DNA of 50,051 bases, from the NCBI GenBank assembly GCA_902626365.1, contig CACOFE010000009.1:1-50051 (forward strand). The letters run 5' to 3'. Source of the stretch: an uncultured Bacteroidota bacterium (GTDB taxonomy: Bacteria; Bacteroidota; Bacteroidia; Flavobacteriales; Flavobacteriaceae). The position numbers and the translations under genes were made by a program. Shown here piece by piece: positions 17,889 through 27,151 of the stretch. Position 1 is the stretch's first letter; each line of letters begins with the position of its first letter. Under the pieces are notes generated by a model. That model had not been told where the DNA came from. It saw only the letters and a list, made by a program, of their open reading frames with translations, and ran no database searches.

Positions 17889-18557
17889 TTGAAACAATTC
17901 CTATTTTTATTAGTCTTTTTTACAATTGTAAATACTTACACTCAACAGATTGAAAATGATTCAATTTCTGAATATATAAGAATTTCAGGTGACACAATAG
18001 TTAAAGGGTCAATCGGGTTAAATGAGGTTTTATTATTACCGAAAAGACCATTTTATAATTCTGATCAAATCAGAAAATATATAATCCTAAAAAGAAAAAC
18101 TTTAAAGGTTTATCCTTATTCCATAATGGCTTCAGATAGGTTAAATAGTCTTAATGAAAGATTGGATCTAATAAAAACTAAGAGAGGAAAAAAGAGATAT
18201 ACAAAAATGGTCCAAAAATTTTTAGAGGACGAATTAACTCCAGAGTTAAGTAAGTTTACTCAGTCTGAAGGTAGAATTTTGATAAAATTAATTCATCGTC
18301 AAACTGGGATATCAACCTATGATTTAGTAAAGCAATTAAGAAATGGTTTAAGGGCGTTTTTTTATAACACTACCGCTAAGTTTTTCAATATGAATTTAAA
18401 AAGTGAGTTTTTGCCAGAAACTAATATTGAAGATTATTACATAGAGGATATAGTACAAAGATCAATCAGAGATAACCTGATAGAATATAGGGAGCCAGCT
18501 AAAACTCATGATTTATTTAAATTGAAAAGTTTGTGGGATGGGCAGAAAAACAAATAA
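17889..18557 (+). CDS. DUF4294 family exported protein
   Basis: A 222-residue protein starting at a TTG that leads into a signal peptide (KQFLFLLVFFTIVNTYTQQ). The mature region contains LLPKRPFYNSDQIRKYIILK, VYPYSIMASDRLNSLNERL, and RILIKLIHRQTGISTYDLVK, which I recognise as the DUF4294 family of Bacteroidota. Function is unknown; it is basic and probably periplasmic. The rRNA methyltransferase gene begins four bases after its stop. Confidence 0.8.
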   Translation: MKQFLFLLVFFTIVNTYTQQIENDSISEYIRISGDTIVKGSIGLNEVLLLPKRPFYNSDQIRKYIILKRKTLKVYPYSIMASDRLNSLNERLDLIKTKRGKKRYTKMVQKFLEDELTPELSKFTQSEGRILIKLIHRQTGISTYDLVKQLRNGLRAFFYNTTAKFFNMNLKSEFLPETNIEDYYIEDIVQRSIRDNLIEYREPAKTHDLFKLKSLWDGQKNK

Positions 18558-18561
18558 GAAT

Positions 18562-19716
18562 ATGAGTGAAAATTTTAAAATGATTGCTAAGACTTTTTAT
18601 GGTTTTGAAGATATCCTTTCAGAGGAATTACTTGCTTTAGGTGCGCAAAAAATAAATAAAGGAAATAGAAATGTAAGCTTTTATGGTGATAAAGGTTTTT
18701 TATATAAATCTAACCTTAGTTTAAGAACTGCATTAAAAATACTTAAACCTGTATGTGAATTTAGATTTAAAGATATAAATGAATATTACGATAATATTTA
18801 TAGTTTTAAATGGGAGGATTATATAGGTCCAACCGGTTCATTTTTAATAAATTCTGTTGTTTTTCATTCAAATGTTTTTAATAATTCAAAATTCACCTCA
18901 TTAAAAGCAAAGGATGCTATTGTTGATCGTTTTAGAGATAAATTTAAGAAAAGACCCAGCATAAACTCATTCAATCCTGAACTTAGGATAGAAATACATG
19001 TTAATAGAAACGTCTGTACTATTTCCTTGGATAGTTCTGGTGAATCGCTTCACAAAAGAGGTTATAAAAAATATAATTCCGCTGCCCCGTTGAATGAAGT
19101 TCTTGCTGCGGGAATAGTTCTAATGTCAAAATGGGATAAAAAGTCTGACCTGTTAGATCCAATGTGCGGAACAGGAACTTTTCTTATAGAAGCTGCAATG
19201 ATTGCAAAAAATATTGCCCCTAACTTAAATAGACTTTCATTTGCATTTGAAAAATGGAAAGATTGGGATAATGAATTATTTGAAATAATTGAAGAATCTG
19301 TAAGAAGTAAAGAGATTGATTTTGATTATAAATTATACGGTTTTGATATTTCAAATGCAATGGTGAAAAAAGCTCAAAAAAACATTGAAGTTGCTGAAAT
19401 AGATATTGATATTGAAATTGCAAAAAAAGATTTTTTAAACTCAAAAAAAACAGATGAAGATAAGTTGCATATATTAATTAATCCGCCATATGATAAGAGG
19501 ATATCAATAGATGTTAATGTATTGTATAAAAAAATTGGAGATACTCTAAAGAATAATTACTTGTATTCTGATGTTTGGATAATAACAGCAAATTTAGAAG
19601 CTATTAAATCAATAGGTTTAAGGTCTAATAAGAAAATTAAGTTGTACAACTCTAATCTTGAATCAAGGTTATTGAATTATGCTATTTACCCTGGAACAAA
19701 AAAAAATAAAAACTGA
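18562..19716 (+). CDS. THUMP-domain class I rRNA methyltransferase (RlmL N-terminal-half type)
   Basis: The ATG at 18562 (MSENFKM) is preferred over the one at 18538, which lies inside the upstream gene. The ~384-residue product has an N-terminal ferredoxin-like/THUMP region (KTFYGFEDILSEELLALGAQ to about residue 160) and a Rossmann methyltransferase domain with LLDPMCGTGTFLIEAAMIA near 200 and the catalytic LINPPYDKR near 310. This is the architecture of the RlmL/YpsC family that makes N2-methylguanosine in 23S rRNA; it lacks the second (RlmK) half found in the E. coli fusion. It abuts the convergent DUF6048 gene exactly. Confidence 0.9.
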   Translation: MSENFKMIAKTFYGFEDILSEELLALGAQKINKGNRNVSFYGDKGFLYKSNLSLRTALKILKPVCEFRFKDINEYYDNIYSFKWEDYIGPTGSFLINSVVFHSNVFNNSKFTSLKAKDAIVDRFRDKFKKRPSINSFNPELRIEIHVNRNVCTISLDSSGESLHKRGYKKYNSAAPLNEVLAAGIVLMSKWDKKSDLLDPMCGTGTFLIEAAMIAKNIAPNLNRLSFAFEKWKDWDNELFEIIEESVRSKEIDFDYKLYGFDISNAMVKKAQKNIEVAEIDIDIEIAKKDFLNSKKTDEDKLHILINPPYDKRISIDVNVLYKKIGDTLKNNYLYSDVWIITANLEAIKSIGLRSNKKIKLYNSNLESRLLNYAIYPGTKKNKN

Positions 19717-20403
19717 TTATTTTTTTACTACAGGAATGAGATAAGAAATGCTGTAGCTAAATCCAGCACCTAGGTTAGAGCTGTCATATGTTCTATTAAA
19801 TCCAGGAACATACAAATTTGTAATACCTTGTTTATTATTTTGTTTTAAGATGTTCTTAAGTTGTAATTCAAAACCAAGAAAAAGGTTATTTAATATCTCG
19901 GTCTTAAGTCCAAATACTAGCTCAAGCCAAAAAGCTTTTAAATCGGTTAGATTTACTGCATCTGTAATGATTGATTCTCCCCAATAGATGCTACTAGTAT
20001 TGTAAATTGTATAGCTATTTACCCTTTGATCAAATTGACTAAATCCTAAATTAAAACCAGAGTAAACAATATTTTGAGTTCTAATATCATTATTTAATTT
20101 AAAATTAACACCACATTTTAAATAGCTGCCCTTTACTGTTGAATTTAAATAATAATTACTGATTATTTTTTCCTCATTCCCTAATTCTGAAAAAATATAA
20201 AGTGATTCCTTTAATCTTATGTCGCCACTTATTGATAATCCAGTATAATCATTATCAGTGGCAGATTTAATAATTTTCTGAATATCAATTCCAGCTCGAA
20301 TACCAAACTTTTCAATTGTATCGTTTGTGCTAGCTGAAAAACTGTTAAATGTTAATGTTATAATAATGCTAGTGAAGAATCTTGACATGGGATTGATTTT
20401 CAT
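19717..20403 (-). CDS. DUF6048 family outer-membrane-like protein
   Basis: A 228-residue protein with a probable signal peptide (FFTSIIITLTFNSFSAS) and alternating polar/hydrophobic strands typical of an outer-membrane beta-barrel, such as FGIRAGIDIQKII, YLKCGVNFKLN, SGFNLGFSQFD and GAGFSYSISYLIPV near the C-terminus. I assign DUF6048 from this pattern and from its place downstream of a DUF6452 gene. Its start overlaps the end of that gene by 35 bases, suggesting coupled translation. Function is unknown. Confidence 0.72.
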   Translation of the reverse strand: MKINPMSRFFTSIIITLTFNSFSASTNDTIEKFGIRAGIDIQKIIKSATDNDYTGLSISGDIRLKESLYIFSELGNEEKIISNYYLNSTVKGSYLKCGVNFKLNNDIRTQNIVYSGFNLGFSQFDQRVNSYTIYNTSSIYWGESIITDAVNLTDLKAFWLELVFGLKTEILNNLFLGFELQLKNILKQNNKQGITNLYVPGFNRTYDSSNLGAGFSYSISYLIPVVKK

Positions 20404-20890
20404 TAGAAACAGAATTATTTAAAATGATGAGCTCAGAAATCCAATTTGTGGTTCCAGGAGTATCTAATGGGTCATAGGGCAGAGCAATTGATAAATTGTA
20501 ATTATTTATAAAACCACATGCTCTTGAAATGAAGGTTTCATTAATTTCATAGTCAAAATAAACGTGATTTGGCAAGCCGCTTGGAATTACAGTTACATCC
20601 TCTGAGAAATCTTTACAAAACATAAAATTTGATACGGATTCATCATCTCTTAGTGGGATTGCAATAGAATCAGTATTTATGCCATTTATTTCACTTATCA
20701 ACATTAGCTCATTATTTTTAACAATATACACACCAAGACTTTCAATATTTTTTCTTTCTTCCGGATTTTCTTCATCATAAAAAGTAACTATAAGACGGGG
20801 AGTTGTTAATGTTGATTCAGGACAAATATCATCACTTTCACAATTATATATTGTGATAATAATTAAAAATAAAACTAAATATTTATTCAT
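20369..20890 (-). CDS. DUF6452 family lipoprotein
   Basis: A 173-residue protein with a lipoprotein signal: MNKYLVLFLIIITIYNC, with Cys17 followed by acidic residues. The body includes CPESTLTTPRLIVTFYDEEN and a C-terminal ISRACGFINNYNLSIAL segment. The assignment to DUF6452 rests on the TPRL-V-FYD pattern and the conserved neighbour order with DUF6048 and rlmD. It likely resides in the outer membrane. It starts exactly where the rlmD stop ends, so the three genes form an operon. Confidence 0.72.
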   Translation of the reverse strand: MNKYLVLFLIIITIYNCESDDICPESTLTTPRLIVTFYDEENPEERKNIESLGVYIVKNNELMLISEINGINTDSIAIPLRDDESVSNFMFCKDFSEDVTVIPSGLPNHVYFDYEINETFISRACGFINNYNLSIALPYDPLDTPGTTNWISELIILNNSVSNENQSHVKILH

Positions 20891-22294
20891 TTAAATTTTT
20901 TCTAAAAGTACAACATTTTCTATATGATATGTCTGGGGGAACATGTCAATTGCTTGTGTAATTTTCAAGTTGTAAAAATCCCTTAGTTCATAAATATCTC
21001 TTGCCTGAGTTGAACTATTACAGCTGACATAAATGATTTTATCTGGTGAAAGCTTTATTATTGATTTTATAACTGATTTTTCTAATCCATTTCTAGGAGG
21101 GTCAACTATAATAATATCAGGTTTTTTGATTCCTTTAATAGGCTTTGCTATAATATCTTTTACATCCCCGTGTATAAATTTACAATTTGATATATTATTT
21201 AACTTTGAGTTAGATTTTGCAGCTTGGACAGCATCCTTAACAGTCTCAATGCCAATTATTTTTTTTGCCTCTTTAGAAAGGAATAATGAAATAGTGCCAA
21301 TTCCAGAATATAAATCATAAACTATCTCATTTCCTTTGAGATTTGCAAAACTCTTAACTATATTATAAAGTTTATTGGTTTGATAGGAATTTGTTTGAAA
21401 GAATGATTTGGCAGATATTTTAAATAAAAGTTCACCTATTTTTTCTGTTATATAATTTTTACCGCTAAAGCAAAGTATCTCAAGATCATAAATTGTGTCG
21501 TTGCGTTTACTATTAATAACATACATTATCGAAGTTATTTCATCAAATTCATTTTTAATTAATTCTAAAAGATTCTCGGCCTTTTTAGAGTATTTGTAGA
21601 ATTGAATTAATACCATTATTTCATTTGTGGTTGTTGTTCTGATCATCAAGTTTCTTATGTCTCCATTTTGATTTTTAAGATCAAAAAACTCTAAATTAAG
21701 TTCTAATGCTTTTTGTTTTGTGTAGTTTCTGATTTTATTTGAAATGTTAGTTTGAAGATAGCATTTATCAATATCAATAACCTTGCTCCACATTCCTGAT
21801 TTATGAAAACCTAGAGCATTTTTATCTAAAATATCACCTTCTTCTCTTATCTCCTTTTCGGTTATCCATCTTGAATTACTAAAAGAAAATTCCATCTTAT
21901 TTCTGTAGTAATACCTTTTATTGGATTTAATTATGGGAAGTTTTTTATAAGATCCAATCTTACCAATTCTGCTTAAATTTTCATTTACTTCTTTGTCCTT
22001 GTATATCAATTGTTCTTCATAATCCATGTTTTGCCAACTGCATCCTCCGCAAAGTTCAAAATGTGAACATTTTGGATCTTTTCTTTTGGAAGAGTATTTA
22101 TGATATTTAATGATGTCGCCTTCTATATACGATTTTCTTTTCTTTCTTACTCTGATGTCAACAATATCACCAGGGACACCATTTTTTGTAAAAATTATTT
22201 TCTCTCCTTCTTTTTTGGATATAGATTTTCCGAGTGAACCTGCATCATTTAGTTCAATATTTTCTAAAACAACATTTCTTTTATTTCTACCCAC
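20891..22294 (-). CDS. rlmD: 23S rRNA (uracil-C5)-methyltransferase
   Basis: A 467-residue RumA/RlmD-type enzyme that methylates U1939 in 23S rRNA in E. coli. Residues 1-65 form a TRAM domain. An iron-sulfur cysteine cluster follows (CSHFELCGGCSWQ near residue 78). The SAM-binding motif VYDLYSGIGTISLFLS is near 316, VDPPRNGLEKSVI near 398, and the catalytic YVSCNSSTQARD near 425. The last residues (FPQTYHIENVVLLEKI) match the family's usual end. It leads the rlmD-DUF6452-DUF6048 operon. Confidence 0.94.
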   Translation of the reverse strand: MGRNKRNVVLENIELNDAGSLGKSISKKEGEKIIFTKNGVPGDIVDIRVRKKRKSYIEGDIIKYHKYSSKRKDPKCSHFELCGGCSWQNMDYEEQLIYKDKEVNENLSRIGKIGSYKKLPIIKSNKRYYYRNKMEFSFSNSRWITEKEIREEGDILDKNALGFHKSGMWSKVIDIDKCYLQTNISNKIRNYTKQKALELNLEFFDLKNQNGDIRNLMIRTTTTNEIMVLIQFYKYSKKAENLLELIKNEFDEITSIMYVINSKRNDTIYDLEILCFSGKNYITEKIGELLFKISAKSFFQTNSYQTNKLYNIVKSFANLKGNEIVYDLYSGIGTISLFLSKEAKKIIGIETVKDAVQAAKSNSKLNNISNCKFIHGDVKDIIAKPIKGIKKPDIIIVDPPRNGLEKSVIKSIIKLSPDKIIYVSCNSSTQARDIYELRDFYNLKITQAIDMFPQTYHIENVVLLEKI

Positions 22295-22303
22295 TCTAAA
22301 CTA

Positions 22304-22333
22304 ATTGTCACTAAATATAATTCATTAAATTTG
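22304..22333 (+). promoter_or_regulatory. Promoter of rocD (ATTG, 18-base spacer, TAAATTTG)
   Basis: ATTG at 22304-22307 and TAAATTTG at 22326-22333 are 18 bases apart, close to the Bacteroidota consensus TTTG-N19-TAnnTTTG. The rocD ATG is 33 bases after the -7 box. This is the most complete promoter match found for a protein gene here. Confidence 0.6.
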
Positions 22334-22365
22334 GACTAAAATAGAACTAGCAAAAAATTAATACA

Positions 22366-23589
22366 ATGTTAACTTCAAAAAGCATAATTGATCTAGAGTA
22401 TAAGTATGGTGCTCATAATTATCATCCGCTTCCTGTTGTTTTGGAAAAAGGTGAAGGAGTTTTTTTGTGGGACGTAGAAGGGAAGAAGTATTATGATTTT
22501 TTATCTGCCTATTCAGCAGTTAATCAAGGACATTGTCACCCTAAGATAATCTCTGCACTGGTTAATCAGTCAAATAAACTAACCTTAACATCGAGAGCAT
22601 TTCATAATAATATTTTAGGTCAATATGAGAAATTTATTACTGAATTTTTTGGATATGATAAAGTATTGCCAATGAATACCGGTGTAGAGGGTGGTGAAAC
22701 TGCGGTTAAATTAGCAAGAAAATGGGGTTATGAAGTTAAAAAGGTTGCCAATGATTCCGCAAAAATTATTTTTGTTGAAGGAAATTTTTGGGGTAGAACC
22801 TTAGGGGCAATTTCCTCTTCAACTGATCCTAGTAGCACTAATGGTTTTGGTCCGTTTATGCCGGGTTATGAAATTATACCTTATAACGATATAGAATCAC
22901 TTAAAGATTCTTTAAAAGATCAAAATGTAGTTGCTTTTATGGTTGAGCCAATTCAAGGAGAAGCTGGAGTTGTAGTTCCTGACGACGATTATTTAAAGAA
23001 AGCATATGATTTGTGTAAAGAATCAAATGTTTTATTTATCGCAGATGAAGTTCAAACTGGTATTGGTAGAACAGGGAAAATGCTTTGCTGTGAACATCAC
23101 GGATTCAAGCCCGATATATTAATTTTAGGAAAGGCTCTTTCTGGTGGTGTATTTCCAGTTTCAGCAATATTAGCGTCCGATGAAGTCATGCTTACAATTA
23201 AACCTGGTGAACATGGTTCTACCTTTGGTGGTAATCCAGTCGCTTGTGAAGTGGCTATGGCTGCATTGAACGTTATTAGAGATGAGAAATTAGCTGAAAA
23301 TGCAGATAAAATGGGGGTTATTTTTAGAGAAAAGCTTCAATCTTACATTAATGGAAGCAAAATTGTTGAAGAAATTAGAGGAAAAGGATTGTTAAATGCT
23401 ATTATAATAAATGATGAAGAGAATAGTGATATTGCCTGGAATATATGTTTAAAAATGGCTCAAAATGGATTACTTGCTAAACCCACACATGGTAATATAA
23501 TTAGATTTGCACCTCCTTTGATTATCAATGAAGAACAGCTTAACAATTGTATTGAAATAATTATATCCTCTCTTAAAGATTTTGAATAA
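22366..23589 (+). CDS. rocD: Ornithine aminotransferase
   Basis: A 407-residue class III PLP-dependent aminotransferase. It starts [20 protein letters not shown] and continues with [20 protein letters not shown]-like motifs typical of ornithine-oxo-acid transaminase. The PLP lysine is K256 in [10 protein letters not shown]; the [13 protein letters not shown] motif precedes it and [18 protein letters not shown] follows. It interconverts ornithine and glutamate semialdehyde, linking arginine and proline metabolism. It is transcribed alone or with the broken cysteine desulfurase 34 bases downstream. Confidence 0.95.
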   Translation: MLTSKSIIDLEYKYGAHNYHPLPVVLEKGEGVFLWDVEGKKYYDFLSAYSAVNQGHCHPKIISALVNQSNKLTLTSRAFHNNILGQYEKFITEFFGYDKVLPMNTGVEGGETAVKLARKWGYEVKKVANDSAKIIFVEGNFWGRTLGAISSSTDPSSTNGFGPFMPGYEIIPYNDIESLKDSLKDQNVVAFMVEPIQGEAGVVVPDDDYLKKAYDLCKESNVLFIADEVQTGIGRTGKMLCCEHHGFKPDILILGKALSGGVFPVSAILASDEVMLTIKPGEHGSTFGGNPVACEVAMAALNVIRDEKLAENADKMGVIFREKLQSYINGSKIVEEIRGKGLLNAIIINDEENSDIAWNICLKMAQNGLLAKPTHGNIIRFAPPLIINEEQLNNCIEIIISSLKDFE

Positions 23590-23623
23590 TAATTTAATAA
23601 ATTAGTATAGCTAACCATTCGAT

Positions 23624-24710
23624 ATGTCTACAATTTATCTTGACAATGCCGCTACTACAAAGGTTAGAGAAGAGGTGGTTAATGTAATTTCATCTATCAT
23701 TAAAAATGAATATGGAAACCCTTCATCTACACATAGTTATGGTAGATCATCTAAATCTTTAATTGAATCATCAAGGAAAGATATTGCAGATATTTTAAAT
23801 GTAAAATCATCTGAAATAATATTTACTTCTGGCGGTACGGAAGGAGATAATATGATTATCAGAAATTGTGTTAATAATCTAGGTGTTTCTCACATAATTA
23901 CATCAAAAATTGAACATCATGCTGTAACTCATACTATTGATGACCTTATAAGATCAAATAATATTAACGTTTCATATGTAAAGGTATCAAAATCAGGACA
24001 TGTTGATTTAAATGATTTAGAAGAAATATTAAAAAGATCTGATGAAAAATCTCTTGTAAGCTTAATGCACATAAACAATGAAATTGGAAATATCACTGAT
24101 ATTCAATTGGTTTCAGAAATTTGTCAAAAATATAATTCCTTATTTCATAGTGATACGGTTCAATCTGTTGGACATTATGATTTAGATTTTGAAAATATAA
24201 AAGTTGATTTTTTTGTAGCAAGTGCTCATAAATTTCATGGCCCAAAGGGTGTTGGATTTGCATTCGTAAGAAAAAATACAAACCTTGGATCATATAGTTG
24301 GGATGTCAGAAGCATTAAAAATTTCAACTAAAAATCTTAAATCTGAAAAAGAATATATAACTGAATTAAAAGCCTACTTTATTTCAGAACTAAAAAAGAA
24401 GGTGAAAAATGTTAAATTCAATGGTCTATGTGAAGATTTGAACAATTCAACTTACACATTGGTTAATATATTATTACCAATAGAACGTGACATTGGTGGG
24501 TTGTTTATGTTTAAATTAGATATTAAAGGAATTGCCTGCTCTAAAGGAAGTGCTTGTCAGAGTGGGAGTGACAAAGGCTCACATGTTCTAAAAGAAATAC
24601 AAAATAAAGAAGATAATAAGATGGTATCTCTAAGATTTTCATTTAGTATATATAATACAAAGGGTGAGCTTGACTTTGTCATCGATCAAATTAATGATTT
24701 GATGAATTAG
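23624..24710 (+). pseudogene. Cysteine desulfurase (NifS/IscS-like), split by internal deletion and frameshift
   Basis: The 5' part (23624-24331) encodes a normal cysteine desulfurase start (MSTIYLDNAATTKVREEV), the FTSGGTEGDN loop, SLMHINNEIGN, and the PLP lysine K203 in SAHKFHGPKG. After VRKNTNLGS the frame runs into a stop. The remaining family sequence continues in another frame from about 24288 (HIVGMSEALKIS) through the sulfur-carrying Cys at 24555-24557 in KGSACQSGS to the stop at 24708-24710. The segment normally between these parts, about 17-20 residues with GG-QE-R-GT, is absent. The result is a truncated protein lacking the catalytic Cys. It may be a true lesion or an assembly error. 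Confidence 0.88.
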
Positions 24711-27151
24711 AATTTAATATCCATGTTAAGATTAAATATTCTTGGGCTTAGGTAGTTTGGAATACTGTATTGTCTTTTTGAGTAAACATCTCTCACCCAT
24801 GTATTTGTAATCGTATTTTGCATGTTAAACATATTAAATATCTCCATTCCAATTGAGACTTCCTCAACGTTAAAAAGTTTTTTAGCATCCTCAATCAAAT
24901 ACATAATTCCTATATCAGCTCTTTTATAATCTGGTAATCTATTTTGATATTCATAAGGGTCAGCATAGCTAGGAGAACCTCCTGGTAATCCAGTATTGTA
25001 TATCAGATTAATAAACATCTTTAAATTTGGCATATTAGGGACATAATCTTGGAATAAAACCCCAAATTTTAATCTTTGGTCAGTTGGTCTGGATATATAA
25101 CCTCTATCATCAATATTTTCTTCAGTTTTTAAGTATCCAAAACTAAACCATGATTCGGTTCCTTTAACAAACTCTCCGTTTAGCCTCAAATCTAAACCAT
25201 AGGCGTATCCAAAAGCATTATTATTAGCCACATACCTAATTCTTACATTATCTATAGTGTATGTGTTTAAATCATCTAAATCCTTATAATATAGTTCTGA
25301 GTTTAACCTAAAAGGCCTATTCCATAAATCAAACTTATATTCATTTGATAACACATAATGTGTTGATTTTTGAGCTCTTAATGAGGGATTGATTTCACCA
25401 GAAAAATTTCTCAGTTCTTTGTAGAATGGAGGTTGGTAATATATACCATATTTTAAATTGAAAATCATTTTTGGATTCCAGCTTGGCACATACCCAATTT
25501 GAAATCTTGGACTTATCACTATTTTATTCTTAACATCATTTGACCAATCTTCGCTGGATTTTAACGACCAATTGTGTGCTCTGACACCAAGATTGTAATA
25601 AATTTTATTGTTGTTTATATAGCTTTCACTTTCCCATTGGGAATAAAATTGGATTCTTTCTATTGAAGTGTCAATTGTAGATCGAATATTCTGAAATGGT
25701 ACTATTGGCCCCTCATTAGCTTCATAAGGTTGTTCAGAGATATTAGTAATGAAAGGTGGGTCAATGAAATAACCAGCAGAATCAATAACCTCCCATTCAA
25801 CAATTCTATCACTTATATTTTCTTTTGTGAATTTAATCGATAAATTGAATTCGTTTTTCTTTCTTATTAATTTAAGTTTAGACTCAATATTAAAAATTTG
25901 AGCATTTAAATCATTTCTAGCATGATTTAGCTGACTTCCAACTCCCTGACTAAATTCTACTTCTCCTAGATCCTCACTACCAATATTAGTATTCACCTCT
26001 GCAAGGTTATATTGTGCGAGTATGTCAAAATACTCTTTTTCAGTTGTATTGTAAAAAGATGAGTTTATTGTATAGGTATCACGTTGATTTGGTTTGTAAT
26101 CAACGGAAATAGAGTTGAAAAAAGTAGCATATCTATCTTTTTCTTCTCCGTCATAAAATATTATTAATGCTAGTGGATCATCAAGTGTTCCAAAGTTAGT
26201 TTGTCTATTTAGAGGCTTAAAATTGTATCTATTTAATGAGAAATTTGTTAGAGTTGATATACTAAGTCTTGGATTAATCGATAATCTTAAATGGTTTTGT
26301 AAATCAAAAAATGAAGGCTTAAAGTTTGAGTTTGTTTCTTTTGAATTGACTAATAAGCTATTGTCTCTATATCTTAACCCAAGAATATTTGAAATATTTT
26401 TATCTTTTGAAACATTTTCTGAAGTAAAGCTACCACCTAAAAAACTCGAGTTAATTCTATACTGATTTGAATCTGGAGATTTATATTTAATATCCAAAAC
26501 AGATGACATTTTATCCCCATATTTCGCTTCAAATCCACCAGAGGAAAATTTTATATCATCAGTCATTTCTGAATTAACAAAACTTAGACCCTCTTGTTGA
26601 CCAGATCTTATCAAAAAAGGCCTGTAAATTTCAATCCCATTTACATATACAAGATTTTCATCAAAATTTCCACCTCTAACTGAGTATTGTGTACTCATTT
26701 CATTATTAATACTTACTCCAGGAAGAGTTTTTAATATGTTTTCAATTCCAGGCTGAACACCTTTAATATCTCTTAGTTTTTCAGGAGGTATATTTTGAAT
26801 AGACTTTAAATCTTCTCTTCTGGTTGTATTCAAAATAACTTCTGAGATTTGTTCAAACTTGGTACTTAAAACTGGATTAAATTCAAGAATTTCATTTTTA
26901 GACAAGTTAACAGTAATTTGAAGTCTTTTGTGATTTATGTGAGTAAATACAATATTGATATTTTTACCTGACTCAACTTCAATTTTGTAATATCCATCAA
27001 CATCACTGATAGAGCCTTTATTATCAAATTGAATATTAACATCTTTTATTGGAAAATTTTCTTCATCTAATATCAAACCTGTAATAATAGCATCTTGTGA
27101 AAAAAAACAAAAGGGTACAAGACAAAATAAAATGAGTACAAAATTTTTCAT
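24707..27151 (-). CDS. TonB-dependent receptor with carboxypeptidase-like N-terminal domain
   Basis: An 814-residue outer-membrane receptor. A signal peptide (MKNFVLILFCLVPFCFFSQ) is followed by a carboxypeptidase-regulatory-like domain (residues ~21-95, IITGLILDEENFPIKDVNIQ). The plug domain follows from about 110 with GIENILKTLPGVSINNEMST and YSVRGGNFDENLVYVNGIEI. The remaining ~600 residues form alternating barrel strands and end in FNLNMDIKF with the C-terminal Phe. It should import a ligand using TonB energy; no SusD partner is adjacent, so glycan uptake is not implied. It overlaps the upstream M23 gene by four bases (ATGA) and the convergent desulfurase by four. Confidence 0.93.
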   Translation of the reverse strand: MKNFVLILFCLVPFCFFSQDAIITGLILDEENFPIKDVNIQFDNKGSISDVDGYYKIEVESGKNINIVFTHINHKRLQITVNLSKNEILEFNPVLSTKFEQISEVILNTTRREDLKSIQNIPPEKLRDIKGVQPGIENILKTLPGVSINNEMSTQYSVRGGNFDENLVYVNGIEIYRPFLIRSGQQEGLSFVNSEMTDDIKFSSGGFEAKYGDKMSSVLDIKYKSPDSNQYRINSSFLGGSFTSENVSKDKNISNILGLRYRDNSLLVNSKETNSNFKPSFFDLQNHLRLSINPRLSISTLTNFSLNRYNFKPLNRQTNFGTLDDPLALIIFYDGEEKDRYATFFNSISVDYKPNQRDTYTINSSFYNTTEKEYFDILAQYNLAEVNTNIGSEDLGEVEFSQGVGSQLNHARNDLNAQIFNIESKLKLIRKKNEFNLSIKFTKENISDRIVEWEVIDSAGYFIDPPFITNISEQPYEANEGPIVPFQNIRSTIDTSIERIQFYSQWESESYINNNKIYYNLGVRAHNWSLKSSEDWSNDVKNKIVISPRFQIGYVPSWNPKMIFNLKYGIYYQPPFYKELRNFSGEINPSLRAQKSTHYVLSNEYKFDLWNRPFRLNSELYYKDLDDLNTYTIDNVRIRYVANNNAFGYAYGLDLRLNGEFVKGTESWFSFGYLKTEENIDDRGYISRPTDQRLKFGVLFQDYVPNMPNLKMFINLIYNTGLPGGSPSYADPYEYQNRLPDYKRADIGIMYLIEDAKKLFNVEEVSIGMEIFNMFNMQNTITNTWVRDVYSKRQYSIPNYLSPRIFNLNMDIKF

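Noticed and set aside
23624-24710. Programmed frameshift in the cysteine desulfurase
   Set aside because: A programmed shift would keep all family residues, but about 17-20 residues with the GG-QE-R-GT motif are absent and no slippery site or stimulatory structure is evident.
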